From Atopobium fossor DSM 15642 (GTDB lineage: Bacteria; Actinomycetota; Coriobacteriia; Coriobacteriales; Atopobiaceae): 64,000 nucleotides of DNA. The position numbers and the translations under genes are program-made. Position 1 is the stretch's first letter. Every line of letters begins with the position of its first letter. The notes below the pieces were generated by a model. The model did no database searches, was not told where the DNA came from, and worked only from the letters and a program-made list of their open reading frames with translations. Where the stretch lies: assembly GCF_000483125.1 (NCBI RefSeq), contig NZ_KI519553.1, positions 869,137 through 933,136 on the forward strand, in the 5' to 3' direction. Of this stretch, positions 36,025 to 45,998 are shown piece after piece.

Positions 36025-37050
36025 TTAAGCAACAAACTTCTCGAAGTACTTAATGGTGCGAACCATCTGAGAGGTATAAGAATTCTCGTTATCGTACCAA
36101 GAGGTAACCTGTACGAGGCTCTGACCATTGCCCAAATCCTGCACCATAGTCTGAGTAGCATCAAAGATGGAGCCGTGGGTATCACCAATAATGTCACGAG
36201 ATACGATGTCATCCTCGTTGTAAGCAAAGGTTTCGGGGATGGTCTGCGAATAAGCCTTCATAGCTGCATTGACCTCATCTACAGTAACCTTCTTATCTAC
36301 TACTGCGTAGAGGTTGGTAAGAGAGCCGGTAGGCGTAGGAACACGCTGAGCGGCACCAATAAGCTTGCCGTTGAGCTCAGGAAGAACCAGACCGATAGCC
36401 TTTGCAGCACCAGTAGAGTTAGGAACAATATTCTCTGCTGCAGCACGAGAACGACGGAAGTTGCCCTTACGCTGAGGACCATCAAGGGTCATCTGATCAC
36501 CAGTGTAAGCATGAATGGTGGTCATGATGCCGGATACAATAGGTGCAAAGTCATTAAGACCCTTTGCCATAGGTGCAAGGCAATTAGTGGTGCAAGAAGC
36601 TGCAGAGATGATGTTGTCATCAGCGGTGAGCTCCTCATGGTTAACGTTAAATACAACAGTGGGAAGATCGCTGCCTGCAGGAGCAGAAATAACAACCTTC
36701 TTAGCACCAGCGTTAATGTGAGCCTGTGCCTTATCTTTAGAAGTATAAAAACCGGTGCACTCGAGAACTACGTCTACACCAAGCTCGCCCCAAGGAAGGT
36801 TATTAGCGTCTGCCTCCTTGTAAATGGTAATTTCCTTGCCATCTACAACGATGGAATTCTCGGTTGCCTCGATCTTGTGATCGCGAGAATAGTTGCCCTG
36901 AGTAGAGTCGTACTTAAGAAGGTATGCAAGCATCTCGGGGGAAGTGAGGTCATTGATTGCAACAATCTCGGAACCCTCGTGACCAAACATCTGGCGGAAA
37001 GCCAAACGACCAATACGACCAAAACCATTAATAGCAACCTTAACTGCCAT
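36025..37050 (-). CDS. gap: Glyceraldehyde-3-phosphate dehydrogenase (type I)
   Basis: A 341-residue NAD-dependent enzyme. The dinucleotide fold begins [15 protein letters not shown], the catalytic Cys lies in AASCTTNC at about residue 157, and the catalytic His in IHAYTGDQ. The ATG at 37050 has AAAGGAG upstream. A 210-base gap separates it from whiA, where a glycolytic promoter is expected; I could not fix a convincing -35/-10 pair there. Confidence 0.96.
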   Translation of the reverse strand: MAVKVAINGFGRIGRLAFRQMFGHEGSEIVAINDLTSPEMLAYLLKYDSTQGNYSRDHKIEATENSIVVDGKEITIYKEADANNLPWGELGVDVVLECTGFYTSKDKAQAHINAGAKKVVISAPAGSDLPTVVFNVNHEELTADDNIISAASCTTNCLAPMAKGLNDFAPIVSGIMTTIHAYTGDQMTLDGPQRKGNFRRSRAAAENIVPNSTGAAKAIGLVLPELNGKLIGAAQRVPTPTGSLTNLYAVVDKKVTVDEVNAAMKAYSQTIPETFAYNEDDIVSRDIIGDTHGSIFDATQTMVQDLGNGQSLVQVTSWYDNENSYTSQMVRTIKYFEKFVA

Positions 37051-37260
37051 GCTTTCTCCTTTCGAGGGACCTCGGCACGCTCCACTTGCGGCCGACCGGT
37101 CTCAACAATGGACTGTTCTCATAGTACCCTTATTGCACGAGGGCTTTCTCCAAAACGCATAATTTATGTAAAAATATGCTATCTACCTGCAAGTTGACTA
37201 GTAATTTATGGTCAAATTTTGCACAAGGTTTTTACGAGTACGCAACCCTTATACCGTTTT

Positions 37261-38205
37261 TTATGTCCCGTTTTCTGCTTTAAGCTTGCGTTCAATCTCT
37301 TGCAAACGAAGTAGGCGGTGGTACAGTGCAGACTTAGACAATGCAGGCGTACACTGCTGCCCCAAATCACGTAAAGACAGCTCCGGAAAATCACGGCGCA
37401 ACTCACAAAACATACGAAGTGATGCAGGAAGCTTTTGAATGCCATAGTTCTTATCGATAAAATCGATAAGGTCTAACTGAGACGCTGCCGCATCGGTAGA
37501 GCGTGCTTGGTTGGCAATCTCGGCATTTACACGACGGTTAACATCATTTTTAAGAGACTTCATTTGTCGGACCTTGACCAGCGTACGACTCATACGACGC
37601 GCGCCCAGCATCAGTAAAAGTGCCACAATATCTTCGTAGCTTTTAAGATACAGAGCAAAGGCACCACGCCGATGATTAAGCCTTGCGTGGACCCCTCGCT
37701 TATTTACTAAATCTACTAGCTGATTTGCAAACTGATCTCCCGTCACTGCAATTTCTAGATGGAAATCTCCTCGTGGATCTGCGATAAAACCACCCGCTAA
37801 AAAAGCTCCGCGAATAAAGGCGTCACAACAGGCGGTATTAAGTAGCAAATCTTGATTGATTCCCTGTGCAAGGCTGCCTTTTGGCGTAAGAATTCCCATT
37901 TTGACCAGTGCGTCCTGCAAATGATCCTGCTCTGGAATCTCTATAAGATAGTTACGTGATTTATGCAAAATAGACTGACGAAACGTAAGCTTGGTCTTGA
38001 GATTAAATACGTCGTGCGTAAGCCCCAACACCATACGTGCAACGGCGCCCGTCTCGGTAGAAACACGAATAGAAAACCTGCCTGGTCCCCTAAAAGACAG
38101 CGTGCCACAAATACGAATAAGAGCAGCTAATTCAGCCATATCGGCCGCAGCAGACTTACGCTTAACGCGAGAAAGCTCATCTTTAACTTCTGCTGTAAAT
38201 GACAT
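37261..38205 (-). CDS. whiA: WhiA sporulation/cell-division regulator homolog
   Basis: A 314-residue DNA-binding protein. The N-terminal half is a degenerate LAGLIDADG homing-endonuclease fold (AFIRGAFLAGGFIADPRGDFHLEI at about residues 127-150 has lost catalytic acids, as in all WhiA). The C-terminal part (about 220-305) is the WhiA helix-turn-helix, with LPASLRMFCELRRDFPELSL and SALYHRLLRL. WhiA controls division and sporulation genes in Streptomyces and has division-related roles in non-sporulating bacteria. It overlaps the yvcK gene by 23 bases. Confidence 0.95.
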   Translation of the reverse strand: MSFTAEVKDELSRVKRKSAAADMAELAALIRICGTLSFRGPGRFSIRVSTETGAVARMVLGLTHDVFNLKTKLTFRQSILHKSRNYLIEIPEQDHLQDALVKMGILTPKGSLAQGINQDLLLNTACCDAFIRGAFLAGGFIADPRGDFHLEIAVTGDQFANQLVDLVNKRGVHARLNHRRGAFALYLKSYEDIVALLLMLGARRMSRTLVKVRQMKSLKNDVNRRVNAEIANQARSTDAAASQLDLIDFIDKNYGIQKLPASLRMFCELRRDFPELSLRDLGQQCTPALSKSALYHRLLRLQEIERKLKAENGT

Positions 38206-39229
38206 GTGTCACCTCTTCTAACGGAACAGGGCACACTCCACGTAAAGCGTCTGCCAACTTATGAGGATTATGCACGCTTGGCATACCAGGAAGGTCAAAG
38301 TCACGCACTACAACCGTAGGTATGTGTGATTCTATATGTTCTACTATGGGTGCATCTACACGTACAGGGCGTGCGTTTTGTGCCGAAAAACCCAATGAAT
38401 GAGCAGTAATTTGTTCTTGGGTAAGTGCCCTAAAACTTACCGTAGCAGCTCCCACACTTTCTTTGGTTTTGTGTAGCAGCACGGCATCTATACAACCACT
38501 TAAACCATGATTGATAAGTGCTTGAACATATTCATCTGCAGCAAGACCCCACGATTCATACTGCTCATCTGCCTTAGGACAGACAAATACACAACGTGCG
38601 GTACAGCTGTGCAAGGCCTCCAAAATACCTGGAACCAATAGATTGGGAATGATGGACGTAAAGAGCGAACCTGGACCTAATACTACAAGATCAGCCTGTT
38701 TAATTGCTGCAACAGCCTCAGGACATGCAGTAGGAGAAGCAGGCTCTAGCCACACTCGATCTAAGGTACAGGGTCCATGTCCAATAAAATCTTCTCCGCA
38801 TATAACGCGACCATCCAGTGTTTTTCCTCGCAAAAGTACGTTATCCAAGGTAGAAGGCACAACTTTTCCCACGCAATGAAACATGTTCTCGCAAACATGA
38901 ATAGCTTCCATAAATGAATTTGACTCGTCTGCCAAGATTGCAAGCAATAAATTGCCTAAAGCATGGTTAGATGCAAAAGGCAGGCGCCTCTGAAAAGAAC
39001 GCACTAAGGCAGAGGTGGGATCTTGAGCTAGAGCCACTAGACAATTACGTATGTCTCCTGGTGGAATAGAGCTCATTTGTTGGCGGAGCAAGCCTGTAGA
39101 GCCACCATCATCTGCCATAGCAACAATGGCTGTAAGTGTGCAGTTAAACTGCCTAAGTGCACGGATAAGCTGGGACTGACCACTACCTCCCCCAATGCTT
39201 ACTATACGCGGTATATGCAACGCATTCAT
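38183..39229 (-). CDS. yvcK: YvcK/GlmR-like gluconeogenesis factor
   Basis: A 348-residue CofD-fold protein that binds UDP-sugars in characterised homologs and coordinates carbon flux with cell-wall synthesis. IVSIGGGSGQSQLIRALR is the N-terminal glycine motif, MADDGGSTGLLR comes next, GDIRNCLVAL is at about residue 77, and DLVVLGPGSLFTSIIPNLLVPGI is the classic later block (about 192-215). It starts 12 bases after the rapZ stop. The trio rapZ-yvcK-whiA is conserved across Gram-positive bacteria. Confidence 0.95.
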   Translation of the reverse strand: MNALHIPRIVSIGGGSGQSQLIRALRQFNCTLTAIVAMADDGGSTGLLRQQMSSIPPGDIRNCLVALAQDPTSALVRSFQRRLPFASNHALGNLLLAILADESNSFMEAIHVCENMFHCVGKVVPSTLDNVLLRGKTLDGRVICGEDFIGHGPCTLDRVWLEPASPTACPEAVAAIKQADLVVLGPGSLFTSIIPNLLVPGILEALHSCTARCVFVCPKADEQYESWGLAADEYVQALINHGLSGCIDAVLLHKTKESVGAATVSFRALTQEQITAHSLGFSAQNARPVRVDAPIVEHIESHIPTVVVRDFDLPGMPSVHNPHKLADALRGVCPVPLEEVTHVIYSRS

Positions 39230-39241
39230 CTTAGTAAGTTT

Positions 39242-40138
39242 CTAGTGAGTCTCGGCACGAGGCAAATCACGATGCGACAGGCTCACCTGATAACCATGAG
39301 CCATTAAATATCGAGCTGTCTGCGTGGCCAGGGTAACAGAACGGTGCTGACCTCCCGTACAGCCCACCGCAATAGAAAGCTGTGGCTTACCTTCGGATAC
39401 ATAGCCAGGCATAACCGAATCCAACAAGTTTTCCCATGCTGACAAAAACTTCTTGGTTTCCGGACGCTCTAACACAAAATCAGACACTTTTTTGTCTTGG
39501 CCCGTAAGTCTACGCATATCTGAATCGTAATAGGGATTGGGCAAAAATCGCACATCAATAAGGATATCTGCTTCTACGGGCATGCCATATTTAAAGCCAA
39601 ACGAGAAAACATGTACCTCCATGAGCTGGGTATCGCTCAGCTCAGAATAGCGTGCACGAATCTTATTGCGTAACGTAGATGTACGCATCCTTGAAGTATC
39701 AAACACCATATCCGCACGATTGCGCACTTCTGCCAGCTGTTCTCGCTCACGACGAATGGCGTGAATGGTATCTTCACCCTCATTGGCAATGGGGTGCCTG
39801 CGACGACGTTCAGAAAAACGCCTACGTAAAACTTCATCCGAAGAATCTAAAAACATCAGACTATAACTAATCTCATGGTCCGTAAGACTATCCAGCTCAT
39901 CTAACAGCTCATCAAACAGACCTTGGCTGCGTAGATCACATACAATAGCCAGATGACGACCAACTCCGCTATTAATACCTACAATTTTAGCCAGCGTAAG
40001 CATGAGCTCAGGCGGCAGATTATCAATAACGTAATAGCCAAGATCCTCAAAAATGTGCATGGCCTCAGTACGACCAGCGCCACTCATGCCAGTTATAACA
40101 ACAACATCGGGGACTTCGGTTTTGCTTACGTTAGCCAT
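39242..40138 (-). CDS. rapZ: RapZ/YvcJ-family nucleotide-binding protein
   Basis: A 298-residue P-loop protein. The N-terminal Walker A reads GMSGAGRTE, with Arg in the place of the usual Lys, as in other actinobacterial homologs. DNLPPELMLTLAKI is at about residue 38. The C-terminal domain ends with GCTGGQHRSV and HRDLPR, the RNA- and effector-binding part of RapZ. In E. coli RapZ guides RNase E to the sRNA GlmZ; that role cannot be assumed here. GGAGGG precedes the ATG. Confidence 0.94.
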   Translation of the reverse strand: MANVSKTEVPDVVVITGMSGAGRTEAMHIFEDLGYYVIDNLPPELMLTLAKIVGINSGVGRHLAIVCDLRSQGLFDELLDELDSLTDHEISYSLMFLDSSDEVLRRRFSERRRRHPIANEGEDTIHAIRREREQLAEVRNRADMVFDTSRMRTSTLRNKIRARYSELSDTQLMEVHVFSFGFKYGMPVEADILIDVRFLPNPYYDSDMRRLTGQDKKVSDFVLERPETKKFLSAWENLLDSVMPGYVSEGKPQLSIAVGCTGGQHRSVTLATQTARYLMAHGYQVSLSHRDLPRAETH

Positions 40139-40173
40139 ATGCCCTCCAAAAACGTAGATAGTCTTAGTATAAG

Positions 40174-42192
40174 CTACACCTTTGACAGTTTGGCAGCTTG
40201 CTCATCTGCTTGCTCAGCCATCTGCCCATCTGCAGGTGCATGCTTATGTGTTTTTGCCAACTCTGCATCCCAGGCGCGTAGGGTATCGTACACATCTTGT
40301 GCCACAGCCTGCGGAATACCAGGCACCCCTGCAATATCCTCTACTGAAGCTGCACGCAATTTTTTCATGCTACCAAAGGCCTTTTTAAGAGCCTTTTTGC
40401 GTGTAGGACCAATACCTTCTATCTCATCTAAGATGGAAACAGTCATAGCCTTACCACGCAATTCTCGATGGAAGGTAATGGCAAAACGGTGAGCCTCATC
40501 GCGAACCTGCTTAACTAAATATAACGACGCTGACCCTGAGGGCAGCACAACAGGAACATCGTCCCACACGACAAACAATTCCTCATCAGACTTAGCAAGA
40601 CCTGCCATAGGAATATTCACTCCCAACTCTGCCAACTGCTTACGAGCAGCATTAAGCTGAGGTTTACCACCATCTAGGATGAGAAGATCGGGTTTCTTGC
40701 CAAAACGTTCGTCTGCCATGCGCTCAGGACCATAACGACGACCCATAACTTCTGCCATAGACACAACATCGTTTGCCTCAATAAGTGGTGTCTTAATCTT
40801 AAAGCGACGATACTGAGACTTATCCGGTTTGCCTGCAGTAAATACAACCATAGAAGCAACCGTATGTTTGCCATGAATGGTGGAAATATCAAAACACTCT
40901 ATACGCATGGGTGGGCCATCCAACGCCAATGCACTTTCTAGCTGCATAAGAGCATCATTGGTACGCTTATCATCATATCCTGTGCGAAGTTCGTAACGCA
41001 TAAGCGCGTGGCGTGCGTTGGTGGAAGCCATGCTAGCTAGATGGGCCTTCTCACCACGTTGTGGAACGTGCAATACCACCTTACGCCCACGCTTTGCACT
41101 CAGCCATTCCTCCACTGCCTCAGGGTCAACCAGCTGTACAGGTATATTTACTTCAAGTGGAAGATCTGCGGTTTGCTCGTAGTAGCGCTTAACAAATCCC
41201 GCAACTAATTCTTGCTCAGGGACATCATTGCCTTTGTCTAAGATAAATTCACAGCTGCGAATAACGCGGCCTTCCCGAACAAGAAAGATACAGGCACCGG
41301 CAATGGTTTCTTCACGCCAAAAGCCGATAAAATCTGCATCAATAGCAGTGGGAAACACCACGCGCTGCTTGTCATCCAAACCTTTAATAACATCCAAACG
41401 ACGCTTAATGCGAGCTGCTTTTTCAAAGTCTAATTCCGCTGCAGCATCTTGCATTTGATCAGTAAGTTGTGCAATAAAAGCGCCACGATGTCCTGACAAA
41501 AAATCTTCTACTAAGCGTACGTTTTGATCATACTGTTCTGGTGTAACTTCTCCCGCACATACACCGGGACCCTTACCCACATGAAAGTCAAAACAAGGAC
41601 GCCCATTTTGCGCACAAATAAGCTGAATAATGTCCTTATCGTCCGGACGGGCCTGCGCCAAACGATTAACACGACGCCACTCTGCACAACTTCCCACACA
41701 AAACGGAGTAACCTTACGCACAATATCTATCATCTCTCGGGCAGATTTAGCATCAGTATAGGGACCAAAATAGCGGGTGCCTGGCTTGTGTTTCTCTCGC
41801 GTGTACTTAAGTGCTGGAAACACATCACCCTTGGTAAGCGCAATATAGGGATAGCTCTTGTCATCCTTAAGATCCACATTGTAGGGAGGATGATATTGCT
41901 GGATAAGGTTGATTTCCAGCACTAATGCCTCGTGTTCTGAGCCAACCACCACATAATCAAAACTGGTGGTCTCTTCCATTAAGAATGGAATCTTAATACG
42001 CTCGTCCGTGCCATGCACATACTGTCGCATGCGAGAACGTAGGTTTTTTGCCTTGCCCACATAGAGCACCTTACCGGCGGCATTTTTCCATAGATAGCAG
42101 CCGGGATCTGTAGGCACTTGATTTACAAGCTCTACCAGCGCATGGTCTACTAAATCATGCGAACCCTGCGATATGTTGTGCAAATCTGACAT
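40174..42192 (-). CDS. uvrC: Excinuclease ABC subunit UvrC
   Basis: A 672-residue nucleotide-excision-repair nuclease. The GIY-YIG domain (about 25-110) has GCYLWKNAAGKVLYVGKA and RSRMRQY. The UVR motif (about 245-280) binds UvrB. The RNase H-like domain (about 430-600) starts CFDISTIHGKHTVASMV. Two helix-hairpin-helix repeats (about 590-640; IEGIGPTRKKAL, VAGVPGIP-like) bind DNA. The last 20 residues are a low-complexity Ala/Gln/Glu tail not typical of the family. It is the first gene of the block running to whiA and is divergent from the ATP-grasp gene. Confidence 0.96.
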   Translation of the reverse strand: MSDLHNISQGSHDLVDHALVELVNQVPTDPGCYLWKNAAGKVLYVGKAKNLRSRMRQYVHGTDERIKIPFLMEETTSFDYVVVGSEHEALVLEINLIQQYHPPYNVDLKDDKSYPYIALTKGDVFPALKYTREKHKPGTRYFGPYTDAKSAREMIDIVRKVTPFCVGSCAEWRRVNRLAQARPDDKDIIQLICAQNGRPCFDFHVGKGPGVCAGEVTPEQYDQNVRLVEDFLSGHRGAFIAQLTDQMQDAAAELDFEKAARIKRRLDVIKGLDDKQRVVFPTAIDADFIGFWREETIAGACIFLVREGRVIRSCEFILDKGNDVPEQELVAGFVKRYYEQTADLPLEVNIPVQLVDPEAVEEWLSAKRGRKVVLHVPQRGEKAHLASMASTNARHALMRYELRTGYDDKRTNDALMQLESALALDGPPMRIECFDISTIHGKHTVASMVVFTAGKPDKSQYRRFKIKTPLIEANDVVSMAEVMGRRYGPERMADERFGKKPDLLILDGGKPQLNAARKQLAELGVNIPMAGLAKSDEELFVVWDDVPVVLPSGSASLYLVKQVRDEAHRFAITFHRELRGKAMTVSILDEIEGIGPTRKKALKKAFGSMKKLRAASVEDIAGVPGIPQAVAQDVYDTLRAWDAELAKTHKHAPADGQMAEQADEQAAKLSKV

Positions 42193-42239
42193 AGCTCCAT
42201 ACTACCCAACTTGCACGTTTGTCGAAGCTTTGATGTAAA

Positions 42240-42268
42240 TCTTTTTATCAAACCTCACATGATATAAT
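42240..42268 (+). promoter_or_regulatory. Extended -10 promoter of the ATP-grasp gene
   Basis: TGATATAAT (42260-42268) contains a perfect TATAAT with the extended TGn element. The -35 region is poor (CTTTTT), as tolerated by extended -10 promoters. It lies about 88 bases before the ATG at 42356. Confidence 0.6.
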
Positions 42269-42355
42269 CCGTATATTTGCTGCTTAAACGCGCGCTATAC
42301 CTAAACATACGCACACACAGTGCACCTGGCATTGCGCTTACCACAAGGAGATACC

Positions 42356-43594
42356 ATGAGTGCCACCACAACTCGCACTGACATTTTACCCGTCGTAATT
42401 GGTGGCGACATTGGAGCCTACGCTCTTGCGCGTGAATGCAACGAGGCTCTTGGCGTCAAGCCCATCCTTATTAACACAGGTTTTATTGGTGCAATCTCAC
42501 ACTCCAAGATTTTGACCACATATACCGTTAAAGCCTTGGATGACATTTATTTATTGGAAGCACTCACTTCCCTTAGTGCAAATGCTGCCGAGAAAACCAT
42601 TTTGCTAATAGCAAATACAGATCAGCTGATTGAATTGCTTGAACGAGTATATGACCAGCTACCAGCAAATGTAGTGTGCCCTATTCCTTCTTTGGATGCC
42701 TTTAACTCCGTGTGTGATAAAGCCACGTTTTCCCAACTTTGTAAAGCTCATGGCCTTGAGGTGCCCCAAACTGAAGTAGTCCATCTTGCTGGAACTGATG
42801 CTATTAAACCCACCGCATTGAGCTTTCCCGTAATTGCAAAGCCCGCGGAATCTGCCAGCTATTATTCCACACTCATTAAAGGTTTTAAGAAGGTTTACAA
42901 CATCAATAACCAGTCTGAATTAGATACACTTTGGTCCAACTTGCGAGCATCTGGCTTTGCTGGCGATTTTCTTGTCCAGCAGCTCATTGGTGGCGATGAT
43001 ACCTATATGGATTCCATCACCATCTATATGGACGCTGATGGAAACGCTCGGATGCTAGGTGCCGCTCAGGTTATTTTGGAGGATCACGCACCTGCTATGC
43101 TAGGCAATCCTGTTGCCATGGTTATTCGCGAGAAACCCGAGCTGTGGGCAAAGGTTGAGCGCATGCTGCAAAGTATTGGTTATTACGGCTTTGCTAACTT
43201 TGACGTTAAACGCGACCCTGTAGATGGTAAAGAGTATTTCTTAGATTGCAATCCTCGCATTGGTCGCAATTCGTATTACAACTGTGCTGGTGGTGTTAAT
43301 CCCATGCAAGTTTTAATTAACGAAGCTATTGATGGTAATTCTGAAGACGTGCAGATTGCCAACAAACCTGCCTTGTATACGCTAGTACCTCTCTCCCTCA
43401 TGCGCAAGTACATTCGTGATCCTAAGCTTATGGATGAAGTTAACCGTTTGATTTCTACCAATAACGTAGTAAATCCGCAGCATAACCCTGCCGATAAAGG
43501 CGCAAAGAGGTTGCTGGATGTAGTTCTTACCGAAGGAAATCAAATTCGCAAGTTTGCCAAATACTATCCTGAGGCTACCGATACCTCGTTCTAA
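42356..43594 (+). CDS. ATP-grasp carboxylate-amine ligase-like protein
   Basis: A 412-residue cytosolic protein of the ATP-grasp superfamily, related to the COG3919 group. The ATG at 42356 has AAGGAG upstream. The N-terminal Rossmann-like part (about 1-115) begins VVIGGDIGAYALARECNEA. The ATP-grasp core (about 125-325) has VIAKPAESASYY, DFLVQQLIGGDD and the metal-binding FLDCNPRIGRNSYY at about residue 297. Some relatives are D-aspartate ligases that build peptidoglycan cross-bridges, but many have unknown substrates; the substrate is left open. It is transcribed alone between its own promoter and a strong terminator. Confidence 0.75.
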   Translation: MSATTTRTDILPVVIGGDIGAYALARECNEALGVKPILINTGFIGAISHSKILTTYTVKALDDIYLLEALTSLSANAAEKTILLIANTDQLIELLERVYDQLPANVVCPIPSLDAFNSVCDKATFSQLCKAHGLEVPQTEVVHLAGTDAIKPTALSFPVIAKPAESASYYSTLIKGFKKVYNINNQSELDTLWSNLRASGFAGDFLVQQLIGGDDTYMDSITIYMDADGNARMLGAAQVILEDHAPAMLGNPVAMVIREKPELWAKVERMLQSIGYYGFANFDVKRDPVDGKEYFLDCNPRIGRNSYYNCAGGVNPMQVLINEAIDGNSEDVQIANKPALYTLVPLSLMRKYIRDPKLMDEVNRLISTNNVVNPQHNPADKGAKRLLDVVLTEGNQIRKFAKYYPEATDTSF

Positions 43595-43656
43595 GCAAGC
43601 TTCTTGCCTACCGAGATCAGAGATTGTCTCTGTTTTAGAGACTCCTACATGCCGCA

Positions 43657-43696
43657 CAAAAAATGACCAGAGAGAAAATCTCTCTGGTCATTTTAA
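43657..43696. terminator. Bidirectional terminator
   Basis: A 14-bp perfect stem (43661-43674 with 43680-43693) and 5-base loop, with A-rich sequence before and T-rich sequence after. It separates the convergent ATP-grasp (+) and LPxTG protein (-) genes. Confidence 0.85.
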
Positions 43697-43729
43697 TAAA
43701 GGTAGTTTCTTATACTCTTTCTAAGTGAC

Positions 43730-45076
43730 TTACTTAGAAAGAAGCTTTTTTGAAACAAGGGCTCCTGCTAGTACTACCATGGCAAGAGAACCTAGTGCAA
43801 CGGCAGATGCAGTAGAAACATCTCCTGTTACTGGTAGTACACCCTTTACCGCAGAAGTAGTGGATGTTGCTGTGGGTTTTGTAGTAGATTGCGCATGAGC
43901 GTTAGGCTTTGCGCTGTTGTTCTGAGAGGGAGTTGCAGGATTTGTAGTATGAGGCTGAGCGGGAGCATCGATCTTCTTGAACTCAGCAACAACATTCATA
44001 TCTGAGGTCATTTCTACAGACAAGGTTTTGTCGGTACCCAAAACAGTGCCATTGTTGGTCCATTGTACAAACTGATAGCCTTCAACAGGAGCTGCTGTAA
44101 GAGTGACTGTAGAAGCCTTCTTATACTGATACTTCTTACCAAATTCTACATCCTGAGCATCTGGGCCGGAAGCATCGGTAAGCGTAACCTTACCTGCATT
44201 TTCTATATTGCTCGTTACAAACAAATTTTTCTTAAATTTGACGCGAACAAAGCCATAACCGTCAAACTCTTTAGCTGGACCTTTACCATAAATAGGAGCA
44301 TAAATCAAATCAGAATGTAAATCATAAACCATATCATCATGATCTAATAAGGACTCATCAACGGTATATTCATATCGATCAAAATGAGCAGGATTTATTG
44401 GCAATCCATCCGCGATTGGATCAACTTCTAGAGTGTCGGTCTCCGTAGCAACAGTAATCTTGCCAGGATTCATAAAACCCTTAACACTAAGCACTTTCTT
44501 ACCAGCAGTATAGGCAGAAGCTACCTCGCCACCTTGCTGAAGAGACTCATATGAAATAAAAGTTAACGGCCAATTATAAGTATACTCTTCTGCAACTGGA
44601 TCATTGGTTTCATATGTAACCCATGAAACACCTCCACGAATAAAGCTTGCATTCGTAGTTATCATGGTGAATGGGTGAAAAATCATAGATGAATACAGTT
44701 CGTAGGAGTCATTATTATAAGTAACATCGACATTAAACCCATCATAAAAACCTATAGGAGCGTTATTATCAAACCCCTTAAAACCATCCTTTGGTACCCT
44801 TACCAATTCATTGCCAGCAGTAAGTACCCACATCTGATTATCAGGATTGGTTAAATCACTCACTTCAAGAGATGCAGTACCATCACTCAAGTCAACCAAG
44901 AACTCTTTGGTAAAATTTTCACCCGTATAAGTCAAATCCTGACCCGTATAGGGGTGCTTGTCTATGGGTTTATAAATTTTTTCTTCAGCATACGCTGTGG
45001 CTGGAGACATACTAGCTACTAAAGCTGCTCCTAGAGCACCGGTAAGTAAAAACTTACCTATCTTATGCATCAACAA
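43730..45076 (-). CDS. LPxTG wall-anchored surface protein with InlB-type repeat
   Basis: A 448-residue surface protein of unknown binding activity. The signal peptide ends near TAYA|EEK (about residue 31). Residues 32-290 form a large domain that I do not recognise, rich in Asp, Tyr and Thr. Residues about 315-370 look like a bacterial beta-grasp or InlB B-type repeat (GYQFVQWTNNG, MNVVAEFKK). A Pro/Ser/Thr/Asn spacer leads to LPVTG (about residue 417), a membrane helix and a KKLLSK tail. The start is probably the TTG at 45076, since AGGAG is 6 bases before it; the ATG two codons on is 12 bases away. It lies 190 bases after nanE on the same strand without a clear terminator between. Confidence 0.8.
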   Translation of the reverse strand: MLMHKIGKFLLTGALGAALVASMSPATAYAEEKIYKPIDKHPYTGQDLTYTGENFTKEFLVDLSDGTASLEVSDLTNPDNQMWVLTAGNELVRVPKDGFKGFDNNAPIGFYDGFNVDVTYNNDSYELYSSMIFHPFTMITTNASFIRGGVSWVTYETNDPVAEEYTYNWPLTFISYESLQQGGEVASAYTAGKKVLSVKGFMNPGKITVATETDTLEVDPIADGLPINPAHFDRYEYTVDESLLDHDDMVYDLHSDLIYAPIYGKGPAKEFDGYGFVRVKFKKNLFVTSNIENAGKVTLTDASGPDAQDVEFGKKYQYKKASTVTLTAAPVEGYQFVQWTNNGTVLGTDKTLSVEMTSDMNVVAEFKKIDAPAQPHTTNPATPSQNNSAKPNAHAQSTTKPTATSTTSAVKGVLPVTGDVSTASAVALGSLAMVVLAGALVSKKLLSK

Positions 45077-45266
45077 AGTGAACTCCTAGTATCTTTGTGG
45101 GGACCCATTCAGGACTTAAAACTACATACCTGTAGCGCGCATAAGAATACAGCAAATATCTACATAAATTACAGCGATTCTTAATTATGTAAAAGTCAAT
45201 AATGCTGTATGCATATTTGTATTTATTTCAATATATTTTAAGTACAAAAGTGCTCTCTTTGAGTTC

Positions 45267-45950
45267 TTACTGCTCCATAGCAGCAACAAACCAGCTTGTA
45301 AGAGAGGTGGGATGCGTAATACCCGTCCCCACCACAACAGACCAGGCGCCTGCATCAAGTGCTGCCTTTGCATCTGCTGGTGTATGTACATGACCTTCAC
45401 ATACTACAGGAAAACCAGGGAATTCTTGAGTTGCTTGCTTTAGTAAAGGAATGTCAGGACCTTCATCCATAGTAGTGTCAATAGCGGCCTTGTTATGAGA
45501 AAGCGTAGTAGACACAATATCGCAACCACACGCTACACCTCGGCGAATATCATCAATCGTCATGCAGTCAGCCATGATAAGAACATCGGTTTGTTTCTTA
45601 ATCTCTGCTACCGTCTCTTCAAACGTACGACCATCTGGACGAGGGCGATTAGTACCGTCCAATGCCACAATATCGCAGCCAGCATGTACGCATGCCATAG
45701 CATGACGCAAGGTTGGCGTAATGTATACGCCTTCATGACCCTCTTTCCAAAGGCCAATAACAGGTACATCTACCTGTCCTTTAATGGCAGAAATATCTGC
45801 TAAACCCTGACATCTAATAGCTGCTGCGCCCCCCTTCTGAACAGCTAAAGACATAGCAGCCATAATATCGGGCCTGCGCAGAGGCTCTCCGGGATAGGCC
45901 TGTACACTTACAACCAGCTTGCCGTGAATTGCTTCCAAAATGGGGTTCAT
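45267..45950 (-). CDS. nanE: N-acetylmannosamine-6-phosphate 2-epimerase
   Basis: A 227-residue TIM-barrel epimerase that converts ManNAc-6-phosphate to GlcNAc-6-phosphate, the last dedicated step of sialic acid breakdown. Family motifs are complete: SVQAYPGEPLR, AAAIRCQGLADI, VPVIGLWKEG with the catalytic Lys, VALDGTNRPRP, and VVCEGHVHTPADAKAALDAGA, with a phosphate-binding GTGITHP end. It is the last catabolic gene of the minus-strand operon, 48 bases after the ROK kinase gene. NagA and NagB, needed next, are not in the window. Confidence 0.95.
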   Translation of the reverse strand: MNPILEAIHGKLVVSVQAYPGEPLRRPDIMAAMSLAVQKGGAAAIRCQGLADISAIKGQVDVPVIGLWKEGHEGVYITPTLRHAMACVHAGCDIVALDGTNRPRPDGRTFEETVAEIKKQTDVLIMADCMTIDDIRRGVACGCDIVSTTLSHNKAAIDTTMDEGPDIPLLKQATQEFPGFPVVCEGHVHTPADAKAALDAGAWSVVVGTGITHPTSLTSWFVAAMEQ

Positions 45951-45998
45951 GAATATCTATCTCCAAAGGTAACTAAGATCTTGCCAAAAGATAAACCA

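Noticed and set aside
37194..37215. TTGAC...GTCAA dyad upstream of gap as an operator
   Set aside because: The arms are only 5 bp with a long A+T-rich spacer, within what chance would give.
39242..40138. Arg in place of Lys in the RapZ Walker A motif as a sign of inactivity
   Set aside because: GAGR is, to my knowledge, normal in actinobacterial RapZ homologs, so it is not an oddity of this genome.
45077..45266. Search for a terminator or promoter between nanE and the LPxTG protein gene
   Set aside because: Only weak -35/-10-like pairs and no hairpin with a T-run were found, so nothing is called; co-transcription remains possible.
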